A stretch of 64,000 bases of DNA from contig NZ_APMH01000004.1 of the NCBI RefSeq assembly GCF_000359585.1, positions 93,358 to 157,357 of the forward strand, read 5' to 3'. The notes under the pieces are model-generated. The model saw nothing but the letters and a program-made list of their open reading frames with translations, searched no databases and had not been told where the DNA came from. A program made the position numbers and the translations under genes. This document shows positions 34,718-42,686 of the stretch, piece after piece (position 1 is the first letter of the stretch; every line of letters starts with the position of its first letter). The stretch comes from Clostridium tyrobutyricum DSM 2637 = ATCC 25755 = JCM 11008 (GTDB lineage: Bacteria > Bacillota > Clostridia > Clostridiales > Clostridiaceae).

Positions 34718-35587
34718 ATGAACTACGAAGGTATTGTATACAGACCGCCTAGCGAGGCCTATAGTTTGATAATTCAAATTACCATAGGTTGTTCTCATAA
34801 TAAATGTACTTTTTGCAGCATGTATAAGAGTAAAAATTTCAGGATAAGAAATTTAGAGGAAATCTATGCCGATTTATATGAAGCAAGAGAAATCTATGGC
34901 CATGTAGATCGTATCTTTCTTGCAGATGGAGATGCTCTGATTCTTCCAGTTGAAAAGTTAAAATCAATACTTCTAAAAATAAAAGAAGTATTTCCAGAAT
35001 GTAAAAGAGTAGGATCTTATGCTGCTCCAGCTGACATCTTAAGGAAATCTTATGATAACCTTGTAGAATTGAAAAGACTTGGATTAGGTATTCTATATAT
35101 GGGTATAGAAAGTGGAAGTGACAACATATTAAAACAAATTCAAAAGGGAGTAACTTCTCGTGAAATAATAGAAGCTGGGAAAAAAGTAAAATCAAGCGGA
35201 ATCAATCTATCTGTCACCTTTATCTCCGGTATAGGCGGGAAAGAGAAATTAAAAGAAAATGCAAGAGAATCTGCACATGTCATAAATGAAATAAATCCTG
35301 ACTATATAGGTCTTTTAACCCTTATGGTAGAACCTGGAACCAAAATGTATAATGACATTGAATGTGGAAATTTCAATGTTCCAAATCCTGAAGAGATTAT
35401 GCTTGAAACAAGAGAACTCATTAAAAATATTAATGTAACAAATTCTATTTTTAGAAGTAATCATGCTTCCAACTATATAGCTTTAGGCGGCACTTTATCA
35501 AAAGATAGAGATAAAATAATCAAGTTAATTGACGATGCCCTAAGTGGAAAATACGGTTATAAACCTGAAAATTTAAGAAGATTATAA
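34718..35587 (+). CDS. radical SAM protein
   Basis: 289 residues. The iron-sulfur motif is GCSHNKCTFC (Cys-x4-Cys-x2-Cys, about 25-33), the form found in Elp3/YgiQ-like and coproporphyrinogen-type proteins. LADGDALILP and YMGIESGSDN are strands of the partial TIM barrel that hold SAM. No B12 domain and no extra cluster motif are obvious. TAGGAGAG precedes ATG 34718. The second gene of a two-gene unit with the hypothetical protein at 34127; a hairpin follows the stop. Its substrate is unknown. Confidence 0.83.
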   Translation: MNYEGIVYRPPSEAYSLIIQITIGCSHNKCTFCSMYKSKNFRIRNLEEIYADLYEAREIYGHVDRIFLADGDALILPVEKLKSILLKIKEVFPECKRVGSYAAPADILRKSYDNLVELKRLGLGILYMGIESGSDNILKQIQKGVTSREIIEAGKKVKSSGINLSVTFISGIGGKEKLKENARESAHVINEINPDYIGLLTLMVEPGTKMYNDIECGNFNVPNPEEIMLETRELIKNINVTNSIFRSNHASNYIALGGTLSKDRDKIIKLIDDALSGKYGYKPENLRRL

Positions 35588-35948
35588 AAATAGCTGTTGG
35601 ATTAGCCAAGCCAACAGCTATAATAATTTTATTAATTGATGTTTGTTTTTTTAATAGTTGATTATTTGTATAATTAGTGCGGTATCTGCTATAAACAACC
35701 CTGGATATTCCAATGCAAATAGGTATAAATAAAACAAGATTAAAATAATGCATAGCCAAAACATTTTTTGAATGTTGAAAAAAAGGCAATCCAACTATAA
35801 GAATTGCTGAAGATAAAAATATAGATATTAGCGATTGTTTTGCAGTCATAATACATAATCCGGAACAGCTTAAAATATTTATCATAAATATCATAAGATG
35901 CCCATAGTGATTTTGATCCATCAATGATATTATTGATCCAAATATCAT
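35520..35948 (-). pseudogene. fragment of a multi-span membrane sensor protein
   Basis: The first 100 residues contain three or four hydrophobic spans and a basic exit (SRVVYSRYRTNYTNNQLLKKQ), like the end of the membrane domain of clostridial GGDEF or histidine-kinase sensors just before the coiled linker. The catalytic part is absent. The remaining frame runs through the terminator of the radical SAM gene and antisense into its coding end, so that part is not real. No good ribosome site precedes the first ATG. I read it as a decayed gene remnant, roughly 35640-35948. Confidence 0.45.
35590..35621 (+). terminator. terminator of the radical SAM unit
   Basis: ATAGCTGTTGG pairs with CCAACAGCTAT around a ten-base loop, then AATAATTTTATT. 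It starts 3 bases after the stop codon. Confidence 0.75.
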
Positions 35949-35976
35949 AATAAAACTTTACATCTTTAGGATAAGC

Positions 35977-36018
35977 TTTACAAAAAATAAAAGCCCTGCA
36001 GCTTTTATTTTTTGTAAA
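35977..36018 (-). terminator. terminator hairpin of the STAS-like gene
   Basis: An 18-bp perfect stem (TTTACAAAAAATAAAAGC) with loop CCTGCA. It lies directly after the stop codon at 36021. Confidence 0.65.
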
Positions 36019-36020
36019 GT

Positions 36021-36329
36021 TTATTTATACATATTGTCAATTGAATTTTTCAACAGTGCAAAATTTTTTTCTAATGCATTTTCAATATCTATTAATTCAT
36101 TTATTTCATCCCGTGTATAGTTTCTATATAATTTACCTATAGTTTGACTCAAAAAAGCTGCTGTTCTAAAATCAAAATTAGTATAATCAATTGCAATCTT
36201 TTCTCTTTTCAAAATAGCTTTTTCCATCCTATTGTACAATTCATTTCCATCTATTAAATAAACTACATTATCCTCTCTGTCTGAAATAGCAAACTCTCTA
36301 TTCTCACAGTTATTCATTTTTATCTTCAT
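36021..36329 (-). CDS. small STAS-like (DUF4325-type) protein, tentative
   Basis: 102 residues. The central pattern IAIDYTNFDFRTAAFLSQTIGKL resembles the beta-strand/helix unit of STAS-like DUF4325 proteins (hydrophobic strand, Asp, then Ser/Thr-rich helix start). No enzymatic motif. ATG 36329 has GGGGAG six bases upstream. It stands alone with its own terminator. STAS-like proteins often act in partner switching, but no kinase or sigma factor lies next to it. Confidence 0.5.
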   Translation of the reverse strand: MKIKMNNCENREFAISDREDNVVYLIDGNELYNRMEKAILKREKIAIDYTNFDFRTAAFLSQTIGKLYRNYTRDEINELIDIENALEKNFALLKNSIDNMYK

Positions 36330-36418
36330 AACTTTCTCCCCTATAGAATATTAAGAACAAATTTAATAATAATTATACCACATAAAACAGCCATACTTAT
36401 ACAAACCTTTTAACTAAT

Positions 36419-36455
36419 ATAAAAGTGCCCATATTTTTTATATAGACACTTTTAT
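36419..36455 (-). terminator. terminator of the ytfI-gerW unit
   Basis: ATAAAAGTG pairs with CACTTTTAT, starting 5 bases after the gerW stop. Confidence 0.6.
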
Positions 36456-36459
36456 AAAC

Positions 36460-36840
36460 TTACTCCTGGTTTTCTTTTTTTTCTTTTTTTGCTTTTCTTT
36501 TTTTATCAAATTTCTCAATTATACCAGGAACCAATTCTATAAGTTTATCTATGTTTCCCCTGTTATTATTTATTGGAATCATCTGCACCATTTCATCTTT
36601 TATAACAAGTACTGCATTTGGAACTATTTTAGCTCCTGCACCTAATCCACTTCCTGCTCCTTCATCTTTTTTTCCAGAATTATTTCCCTCTCCACCACCT
36701 GTACCACAGCCAAAAGTAACTGTTATGAACGGTACCAGAGTAATGTCATCTATTCTGATTGGGTCTCCAACTACAGTTTCAGTTTTAAAAAAGTTTTCCA
36801 GCTTTGAAAATAGCACTTCTGCATTTCCTTTAATATCCAT
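36460..36840 (-). CDS. gerW: GerW family sporulation protein (YtfJ-like)
   Basis: 126 residues with the family pattern: LENFFKTETVVGDPI, ITLVPFITVTFGCGTGGGEG, a glycine-rich centre and GAKIVPNAVLVIKDEMVQMIPI, then a charged Lys-rich tail. In B. subtilis the homologue is a spore inner-membrane protein needed for some germinant responses. It follows a DUF2953 protein gene by 23 bases, the same pairing as ytfI-ytfJ in Bacillus. Confidence 0.88.
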   Translation of the reverse strand: MDIKGNAEVLFSKLENFFKTETVVGDPIRIDDITLVPFITVTFGCGTGGGEGNNSGKKDEGAGSGLGAGAKIVPNAVLVIKDEMVQMIPINNNRGNIDKLIELVPGIIEKFDKKRKAKKEKKENQE

Positions 36841-36863
36841 TGATTATATCATCCTTTCTTTGA

Positions 36864-37490
36864 TTAAGTTTCACTAACATTAAATTTTTGTTTTGTGTGT
36901 TTTTCTTTAGATATAGAATTTCTTCTAGTTTTCATAATTGGAACGATCAATTTAAGAATTGGGGCAATAAGTGATACAGGCAGTATCTTACCTCCTATAC
37001 CCAATTTAATATCAATTATTTCTTGATAGAAATTAGGTTTTATATTTATTAAAATATTTTTAAATACAGGTTTTATCATATAAATATAACCTGCAGCAGT
37101 ACCAGTTACAGATGGATCATCAAATCCATATTGACCATTTACTTCAAAGTTATCAGGTTTTACCTTATGTACTAGCTGCATTATGTACTCTTTATAGATA
37201 TTTACTTGTCTTAATACAGAAAATACATTAAACTTATTTGATTCTCTTTTATCTTTATTTTTTTTAATGTCATGTTTTAAATTAAACTTTTTTTTGATAA
37301 ACAAAATTTTAATTACCAGATCAACGTTTCCATCGTATCCTGATCCTTCTAATATAATACTATGAAACAAAAAACTTATTATAAAATTATATTTGACATT
37401 ACTCTCTTTTAAAAAAACATATACCTTGTATTTTACTTGAGACAACATACAAATCAATACTATTGCTATTAAAATATATAAAATTACCAT
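36864..37490 (-). CDS. DUF2953 (YtfI-like) membrane-anchored protein
   Basis: 208 residues: one N-terminal membrane span (ILYILIAIVLICML), then a soluble domain with NFEVNGQYGFDDPSVTGTAAGYIYMIKP, which is the conserved DUF2953 core. GAGGGGTGG precedes ATG 37490. Upstream of and co-transcribed with gerW; the partnership is conserved in spore formers, so a sporulation role is likely though the molecular function is unknown. Confidence 0.8.
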   Translation of the reverse strand: MVILYILIAIVLICMLSQVKYKVYVFLKESNVKYNFIISFLFHSIILEGSGYDGNVDLVIKILFIKKKFNLKHDIKKNKDKRESNKFNVFSVLRQVNIYKEYIMQLVHKVKPDNFEVNGQYGFDDPSVTGTAAGYIYMIKPVFKNILINIKPNFYQEIIDIKLGIGGKILPVSLIAPILKLIVPIMKTRRNSISKEKHTKQKFNVSET

Positions 37491-37628
37491 ATTCCACCCC
37501 TCTATTAAGTATACACTAATATTTTATAATAAGTTTCATAATAAATATATATTTTACCTTATTTTTCTGATAAAATTTAAACTATATGGATAAATTTAAA
37601 TAACTTAAGTACTTAGGGAGATGTAATT

Positions 37629-38204
37629 ATGATTTTTTTCTTATATACCTCTGGAATTTTTGCAATTTTAGTGGGAATAATACTATTTCACAGACAGAAT
37701 AAAAAAATAAAAAATAAAGATTACAATGAAATGGTAATAGTAAAATACTGGACTAGAAGAATGGTATTTAATATAATTGTAATGTTTTTCACTGTAATTT
37801 TAGTACTTTTTATAATTCCATTTTTCATATGGCACATAGGACCAAAAGAATTTGCAATCTCAGAAAAAATAATTGAGACGAAAGAATTAAGTCCTATTTC
37901 AACGAATGGTAAAAACAATTATGTTAGAGAAGTCAATGCAGACAATTCAAAAAACTATCAAATAAATACAGGGACTACACAAAATCCTTACTATGAAAGC
38001 TATAATTATAAATCTGTAGAGCTTATAAAACAGGACACAGATGATGCACAGTATGAAAAAATATATAAATACAGAATGAAAATACTAAAGGGAAAATCTT
38101 TAATAATTAAATCTGTAAATGATATATACAGCAATGTATACATACAATATGATGATGGTAAATATGTAGGAAGTAAAATAAAGATAATAATACCTAATTC
38201 TTAA
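37629..38204 (+). CDS. hypothetical two-span membrane protein
   Basis: 191 residues: membrane spans at about 2-20 and 41-67, then a polar, Asn/Lys/Tyr-rich outer or inner domain of 120 residues with no recognised family. AGGGAG precedes ATG 37629. It is the first of three genes (with DUF4491 and LRAT-like genes) on the plus strand, so it may act with them at the membrane. Confidence 0.6.
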   Translation: MIFFLYTSGIFAILVGIILFHRQNKKIKNKDYNEMVIVKYWTRRMVFNIIVMFFTVILVLFIIPFFIWHIGPKEFAISEKIIETKELSPISTNGKNNYVREVNADNSKNYQINTGTTQNPYYESYNYKSVELIKQDTDDAQYEKIYKYRMKILKGKSLIIKSVNDIYSNVYIQYDDGKYVGSKIKIIIPNS

Positions 38205-38256
38205 AAAGCTATGATATAATATATTACATAATCAATATAAAAGGAGCAATAATTTT

Positions 38257-38535
38257 ATGCTAAACTATTATGGAATTATAATGGGAATATTTGTGCTCAT
38301 TTTAACTGGTTTAGGACATGTATTCGTAATTAAAGGTGAATACTATTTTGGAATAAAAATATGGATTCTATTTTTAATAATAGGTATTTTAGGTATAGTA
38401 TTCTCTCTTTTAACAAAGAATATAATTTTATCAGGATTTCTAGGAATACTGGCTTTTACATTTCTTTGGGGAATACTTGAAGTATTCAAACAAAAAAAAC
38501 GTGTTGCCAATGGTTGGTTTCCTAAAAAGAAATAA
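38257..38535 (+). CDS. DUF4491 family membrane protein
   Basis: 92 residues, three membrane spans. NYYGIIMGIFVLILTGLGHV at the start, EYYFGIKIW, and the end NGWFPKKK are hallmarks of DUF4491. Function unknown. AAGGAGC precedes ATG 38257, and the LRAT-like gene starts 18 bases after its stop. Confidence 0.8.
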   Translation: MLNYYGIIMGIFVLILTGLGHVFVIKGEYYFGIKIWILFLIIGILGIVFSLLTKNIILSGFLGILAFTFLWGILEVFKQKKRVANGWFPKKK

Positions 38536-38553
38536 TATATGTAAGGTGTTTTT

Positions 38554-39366
38554 ATGAAGAGATATAGATTTTTTAAAATAATATTATTAGTATTGGTGAT
38601 TATAGTAGTATATTCGAGTTATAAGATTTATTCAGCAAAAAATAACTTTAACGACATTTATAAATATAGTGAAATTCAAATACCTATGAATGGAAAGATC
38701 ATATGGGATAATTCTACTGTAAAAAGTATATCAGTAAAAAACAACAATGGTCAGCCCATCAAAGTATATGCCTTTTTAAGTCCAGACAAAAAAACTATAT
38801 TGATAAATCCTCCTGTAGAAGGTTATACGGAAAATAATTTATACTATATTACCATTTCCACAAATATTCATATGAAAAATTATAAAATAGGAAAAGACAA
38901 GGTTGTGAAATTCAAAGCAAAAGACGAAAATCTCCCAACTCCAAAAAAAGTAAAGAGAGAGCCTGAGTATGGTGATATAATAGGTACTACAGACAAATAT
39001 ATGGGTTATACTTATGATCACTATGGCGTGTATGTTGGAAACAATAGAGTCATTCACTACTGCAGTACAGATGGAAAAGTAGCGAATACAAAAATCCAGG
39101 AAACAAGTATATCCCCCTATTTTAGAGAAAATAAATTTTTTGTATTGGACCTTGGAAATTCAGCAAAATTCAGTGCAAATCAAACAGTAAAAAGGGCTCG
39201 AAGCAGATTGGGAGAAAAAAGTTATGATCTTCTGCAAAACAACTGTGAGCATTTCTCAGTGTGGGCAAAGACAGGAAATGCAAAATCCTATCAGATTGAT
39301 AAATTATCTAGTGAGGAAATTGCACAAGTGAGATTATTTATGACCATGGGCATAAATCTTCAGTAA
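38554..39366 (+). CDS. membrane-anchored LRAT-fold (NlpC/P60-like) protein
   Basis: 270 residues: an N-terminal anchor (7-23), an Ig-like beta domain (about 40-125, SbsA-like, NNLYYITIS), and an LRAT domain (about 138-240). In the last, GDIIGT, YDHYGVYVGNNRVIHY and NNCEHFSVWAKTG supply the His (DHYGVYVG) and catalytic Cys (NCEHF). LRAT-like proteins are thiol acyltransferases or hydrolases; bacterial secreted ones are poorly characterised. Facing outward, it could act on lipids or wall peptides. It ends a three-gene operon followed by a strong terminator. Confidence 0.78.
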   Translation: MKRYRFFKIILLVLVIIVVYSSYKIYSAKNNFNDIYKYSEIQIPMNGKIIWDNSTVKSISVKNNNGQPIKVYAFLSPDKKTILINPPVEGYTENNLYYITISTNIHMKNYKIGKDKVVKFKAKDENLPTPKKVKREPEYGDIIGTTDKYMGYTYDHYGVYVGNNRVIHYCSTDGKVANTKIQETSISPYFRENKFFVLDLGNSAKFSANQTVKRARSRLGEKSYDLLQNNCEHFSVWAKTGNAKSYQIDKLSSEEIAQVRLFMTMGINLQ

Positions 39367-39367
39367 C

Positions 39368-39411
39368 AAAAAGGCGTAATTCTATTAAATTTAATAAAAT
39401 TACGCCTTTTT
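39368..39411 (+). terminator. terminator of the LRAT-like operon
   Basis: AAAAAGGCGTAAT and ATTACGCCTTTTT form a 13-bp stem ending in a T-run. It starts 2 bases after the stop and also faces the coat gene on the other strand. Confidence 0.8.
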
Positions 39412-39444
39412 GATATATCTAGCATTAAACTTTAGTATTTAATT

Positions 39445-39933
39445 TTACTGAACATTATACATTCCCTTACTAGCCATATAATTGTATATTGACTCACCAT
39501 GTTGTTGTTCTTCTTTTTGAATATGATTCAATAAATTTCTGGCATTAGTATCTCTGAACTCAAATATAGTAGTATCATAAGCTCCAGATACATATTTTTC
39601 TGTCATAAGCATATCCTTACAGAGTTCTGAATCATTTTCACTAACCATACCTGATTGTGCCTGTGCTCCAGCAGATGCTGCACTGTTTGAAGCCTGTGAT
39701 TGAGCTGTATTTTGCTGTGAGCCACTATTTACGCTTGGAACCTGACCACTCAAAAGAGAATTTATGCTGTTTAAATGCTCTTTCTCCTGATTTGCATTGT
39801 TTTGAAATAACTGTTTTAATTGAGGATCTTTTGCCTGACTTGAATAATTAGTATATTTTTCAATACATAATTGTTCATGAGTTTTTTGATCTTCCAATAA
39901 AGTTCTTTCTTTGTTGCTTAAACTAATTGACAT
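39445..39933 (-). CDS. CotF-like spore coat protein
   Basis: 162 residues: two helical ferritin-like halves (LLEDQKTHEQLCIEKYTNYS and LCKDMLMTEKYVSGAYDT...EEQQHGESIYNYM) joined by a Ser/Gln/Ala-rich linker (about 65-95). The YTNYSSQAKDPQLKQLF and DMLMTEKYVS patterns are typical of clostridial CotF-family coat proteins. GGAGG eight bases upstream fixes ATG 39933. It faces the cotJ operon. Confidence 0.82.
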   Translation of the reverse strand: MSISLSNKERTLLEDQKTHEQLCIEKYTNYSSQAKDPQLKQLFQNNANQEKEHLNSINSLLSGQVPSVNSGSQQNTAQSQASNSAASAGAQAQSGMVSENDSELCKDMLMTEKYVSGAYDTTIFEFRDTNARNLLNHIQKEEQQHGESIYNYMASKGMYNVQ

Positions 39934-40095
39934 AAAAAATACCTCCAATAATTTCATTCAAAAATATTATTTCTCAATACAGTATTTTTTATTCTAATTA
40001 TTAGCAATAATTTTTACATTTTAATTATATTATTAACATTTTAATTGAAAATGAATATATTAAAATTGTAAATAACTCTTTTAGAGGTGAAAACA

Positions 40096-40296
40096 TTGTA
40101 TCCAAAATTTATCCCTTATATGAATTCAAATTATATGCCTTCTCCAGCCATGTTTCCTAAAATGAACCTGCAACTGGCAAGAGTTTATATTCCCCTTCAG
40201 CCCTTCATCGGACTACTGCCATTAAATGAGGCATTAAAGCAGGGAACCATATTTCCAAACCTTGTAATGCCTTATAAAAAAGCAGAAAAAAGATGA
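40096..40296 (+). CDS. cotJA: spore coat associated protein CotJA
   Basis: 66 residues, proline-rich at the front, with the CotJA core LARVYIPLQPFIGLLPLNEALKQGT split by few changes. AGAGGTG lies six bases before TTG 40096, giving MYPKFIPYMNS; the frame opens at a GTG (40087) inside the ribosome site. First gene of cotJABC, which builds an inner coat layer from the mother cell side. Confidence 0.85.
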   Translation: MYPKFIPYMNSNYMPSPAMFPKMNLQLARVYIPLQPFIGLLPLNEALKQGTIFPNLVMPYKKAEKR

Positions 40297-40318
40297 TTAT
40301 AAATTAGGAGGAAGAAAC

Positions 40319-40582
40319 ATGAGCGATAGAAAAAAACTATTGAACAAAATAAGACAGCTGGAGTTTGCAGCAATAGATTTGAACCTATATCTCGATAACT
40401 TTCCAAACAACAGAGATGCACTATCTGCTTACAACAAATATACCAAACAACTAATATGTCTAAAAAAAGAATATGAAGACAATTACGGCCTTTTAACTAA
40501 TTTTGGTTCCAGTACAAGCAAATATCCGTGGAGCTGGATAAACGATCCATGGCCATGGGAACCAGAAGCATATCGAGAATAG
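40319..40582 (+). CDS. cotJB: spore coat protein CotJB
   Basis: 87 residues. LLNKIRQLEFAAIDLNLYLD at the start, YNKYTKQLICLKKEYE and the Trp/Pro-rich tail (WSWINDPWPWE) are CotJB features. AGGAGG precedes ATG 40319. Second gene of the operon, 22 bases after cotJA. Confidence 0.9.
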   Translation: MSDRKKLLNKIRQLEFAAIDLNLYLDNFPNNRDALSAYNKYTKQLICLKKEYEDNYGLLTNFGSSTSKYPWSWINDPWPWEPEAYRE

Positions 40583-40596
40583 GAGGATAATAATAT

Positions 40597-41199
40597 ATGT
40601 GGAATTATGAAAAGAAATTAGAATATCCCGTAAATATAAGAAAAAAAGATGTGAAAATGGCTAAATATTTAATAACTCAATTTGGTGGACCAGATGGAGA
40701 ATTAAGTGCCTCCATGAGATATTTGACTCAGCGTTATACTATGCCAACTGGTAAAACAAAGGGACTTCTTACAGACATAGGAACGGAAGAGCTTGCACAT
40801 GTTGAAATAATAGGAACCATGTTTTATCAATTGGTAAAAGATGCTTCTCCAAAAGAATTGGAGTCTGTTGGTCTTGGAGGTCACTATACACAGCATGATC
40901 ATTCACCATTTTTAGTAGATTCAAATGGAGTTCCATGGACTGCAGCCTATTTTGCTTCTACTGGAGATCATATAACAGATCTTCATGAAGATCTAGCTGC
41001 AGAAGAAAAAGCAAGAACGACTTATGAACACTTAATGAATCTAACAGATGATCCTGATCTATTAGACGTATTGAGATTTCTCAGACAAAGAGAAGTTGTC
41101 CACTTTCAGCGTTTTGGAGAGGCACTTATGGGCATACAGGACGGAGTAGGAATGAAAAAGAATTATTATATGAAACCTCAAAAAGGATGCGACTGCTAA
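40597..41199 (+). CDS. cotJC: CotJC, manganese-catalase-like spore coat protein
   Basis: 200 residues of the di-manganese catalase family. Metal-binding Glu and His are in GPDGELSASMRY, IGTEELAHVEIIG, DLAAEEKARTTYEHL and RQREVVHFQRF. It is part of the spore coat and may remove peroxide. It starts 14 bases after cotJB with TAGGAGG upstream; a GC-rich terminator follows. Confidence 0.92.
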   Translation: MWNYEKKLEYPVNIRKKDVKMAKYLITQFGGPDGELSASMRYLTQRYTMPTGKTKGLLTDIGTEELAHVEIIGTMFYQLVKDASPKELESVGLGGHYTQHDHSPFLVDSNGVPWTAAYFASTGDHITDLHEDLAAEEKARTTYEHLMNLTDDPDLLDVLRFLRQREVVHFQRFGEALMGIQDGVGMKKNYYMKPQKGCDC

Positions 41200-41202
41200 A
41201 AT

Positions 41203-41232
41203 GGGGGGTCAGATATTCTGGCCCCGCTTTTT
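41203..41232 (+). terminator. terminator of cotJABC
   Basis: GGGGTCAGA pairs with TCTGGCCCC (one mismatch), then GCTTTTTT. Confidence 0.82.
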
Positions 41233-41987
41233 TATTCAAATATATTTTTTACTTTATTTAATATTTCATAGTTGGTTAAATCATAGTGAAGCGGAGTGAG
41301 AGTTACAAATCCTCTTTTTACGTAGTATAGATCAGTTCCTTCTATATCATAACCAGTAAGTTTTCCTTCCTGATAAAAACCTTTGTTATTATTTTCATCC
41401 TTTTTTTCTATAAAAAAGTCATCGTACATTTTAAATCCGGTCCTACATACTTTCATACCTTTGATTTCTTCCCTTTTTACATTTGGGATGTTTAAATTCA
41501 ACACCACATCATCTTTCAAATACTTCTGACCTGCTATATTTAAAACCTTGTTTGCATAATCAGCAGCTATACTATAGTCATAATCCTGATTTCTGGTATC
41601 CATTGAAACTGCCATAGATGGTATTTTACATATTGCAGCTTCAATTGCAGCAGACACTGTGCCAGAATAGACTACATCTATACCTATATTATATCCCTCA
41701 TTTATACCGGATATAACCATATCAACTTTCCCACCTACAAGTTTATCCACTGCAATTCTAACACAATCTGCAGGTGTACCATCTATACTGTAAGCCCTAG
41801 AATTCAATCCTTCTATCTTCTGCTCCTTAACTTCAATTCCACTTCTAACTGTTATAGAATGACTGCTTGCACTTCTCTGTTCACTAGGTGCTGCAATTAT
41901 TATTTCGTTATCACATTCAAGACGTCTGGCCAATGTATGAATTCCTTTAGCATTTATACCATCGTCATTGGTTAATAATAGTTTCAT
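41232..41987 (-). CDS. surE: 5'/3'-nucleotidase SurE
   Basis: 251 residues. MKLLLTNDDGINAKGI holds the metal Asp pair, followed by APSEQRSASSHSIT, SGINEGYNIGIDVVYSGTVSAAIEA and DGTPADCV. It dephosphorylates nucleoside monophosphates and possibly polyphosphate in the cytoplasm. CTGGAGG precedes ATG 41987. It lies downstream of mgtC and addB in the same direction. Confidence 0.94.
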   Translation of the reverse strand: MKLLLTNDDGINAKGIHTLARRLECDNEIIIAAPSEQRSASSHSITVRSGIEVKEQKIEGLNSRAYSIDGTPADCVRIAVDKLVGGKVDMVISGINEGYNIGIDVVYSGTVSAAIEAAICKIPSMAVSMDTRNQDYDYSIAADYANKVLNIAGQKYLKDDVVLNLNIPNVKREEIKGMKVCRTGFKMYDDFFIEKKDENNNKGFYQEGKLTGYDIEGTDLYYVKRGFVTLTPLHYDLTNYEILNKVKNIFE

Positions 41988-42009
41988 ATTTTACCTCCAG
42001 TATTATCGA

Positions 42010-42669
42010 TTATTCAATATTTACATTTTTAACATTCTTTGTTCTCAAGAGACTTATCATTATCTGTTTTATCTCATCCTGTTCTCTAGTGTACAATCTG
42101 AATATAATTCTAACTTCCGAAACATTATTTACCTTATGATTTCTATTTACCTGTATATTGGATACCCTTACTTTTGAATTTTTCAGTACATCAAGTACAG
42201 GATTAATACCTTCAACTGATACATCTGCTATACCAGTTGAGTACATAACAGTTTTCTGCATCTTATTGAATATTTCAAGCCCTATGAGTATCAATGCAGT
42301 GGCACTTATTCCAGGTATATACATTCCTGCTCCAATTGCGATACCTATTCCTGCCGTAGCCCATAATCCTGCAGCAGTAGTAAGACCTCTTACATTTTGA
42401 TGTTCCACAATTATTGTGCCTGCCCCAAGAAAACCTATTCCACTTACCACCTGGGCAGCAACTCTGCTTGGGTCCAGTGAAACAGACTGGGTATTAATCA
42501 AATCCATGAATCCATATTTTGAAACTATCATAATAAGTGCACTTCCAAGTGCAACTACAAAATGAGTTCTTAATCCAGCTTCTTTATAATGGCTTCTTCT
42601 TTCAAAACCTATTAAAGATCCCAATACTCCTGAAATCAATAACCTTAGCATCAACTCCCATTGATCCAT
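42010..42669 (-). CDS. MgtC/SapB family membrane protein
   Basis: 219 residues: five membrane spans in the first 140 residues with LISGVLGSLIGFERR, GLRTHFVVALGSALIM and AAGLWATAGIGIAIGAGMY, which are MgtC signatures, then a C-terminal ACT-like domain. The family is linked to magnesium limitation, ATP homeostasis and acid stress. ATG 42669 has GGGGGAG five bases upstream; its frame start is close to the addB stop (42687). Confidence 0.88.
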   Translation of the reverse strand: MDQWELMLRLLISGVLGSLIGFERRSHYKEAGLRTHFVVALGSALIMIVSKYGFMDLINTQSVSLDPSRVAAQVVSGIGFLGAGTIIVEHQNVRGLTTAAGLWATAGIGIAIGAGMYIPGISATALILIGLEIFNKMQKTVMYSTGIADVSVEGINPVLDVLKNSKVRVSNIQVNRNHKVNNVSEVRIIFRLYTREQDEIKQIMISLLRTKNVKNVNIE

Positions 42670-42686
42670 TATATCTCCCCCTTTAG

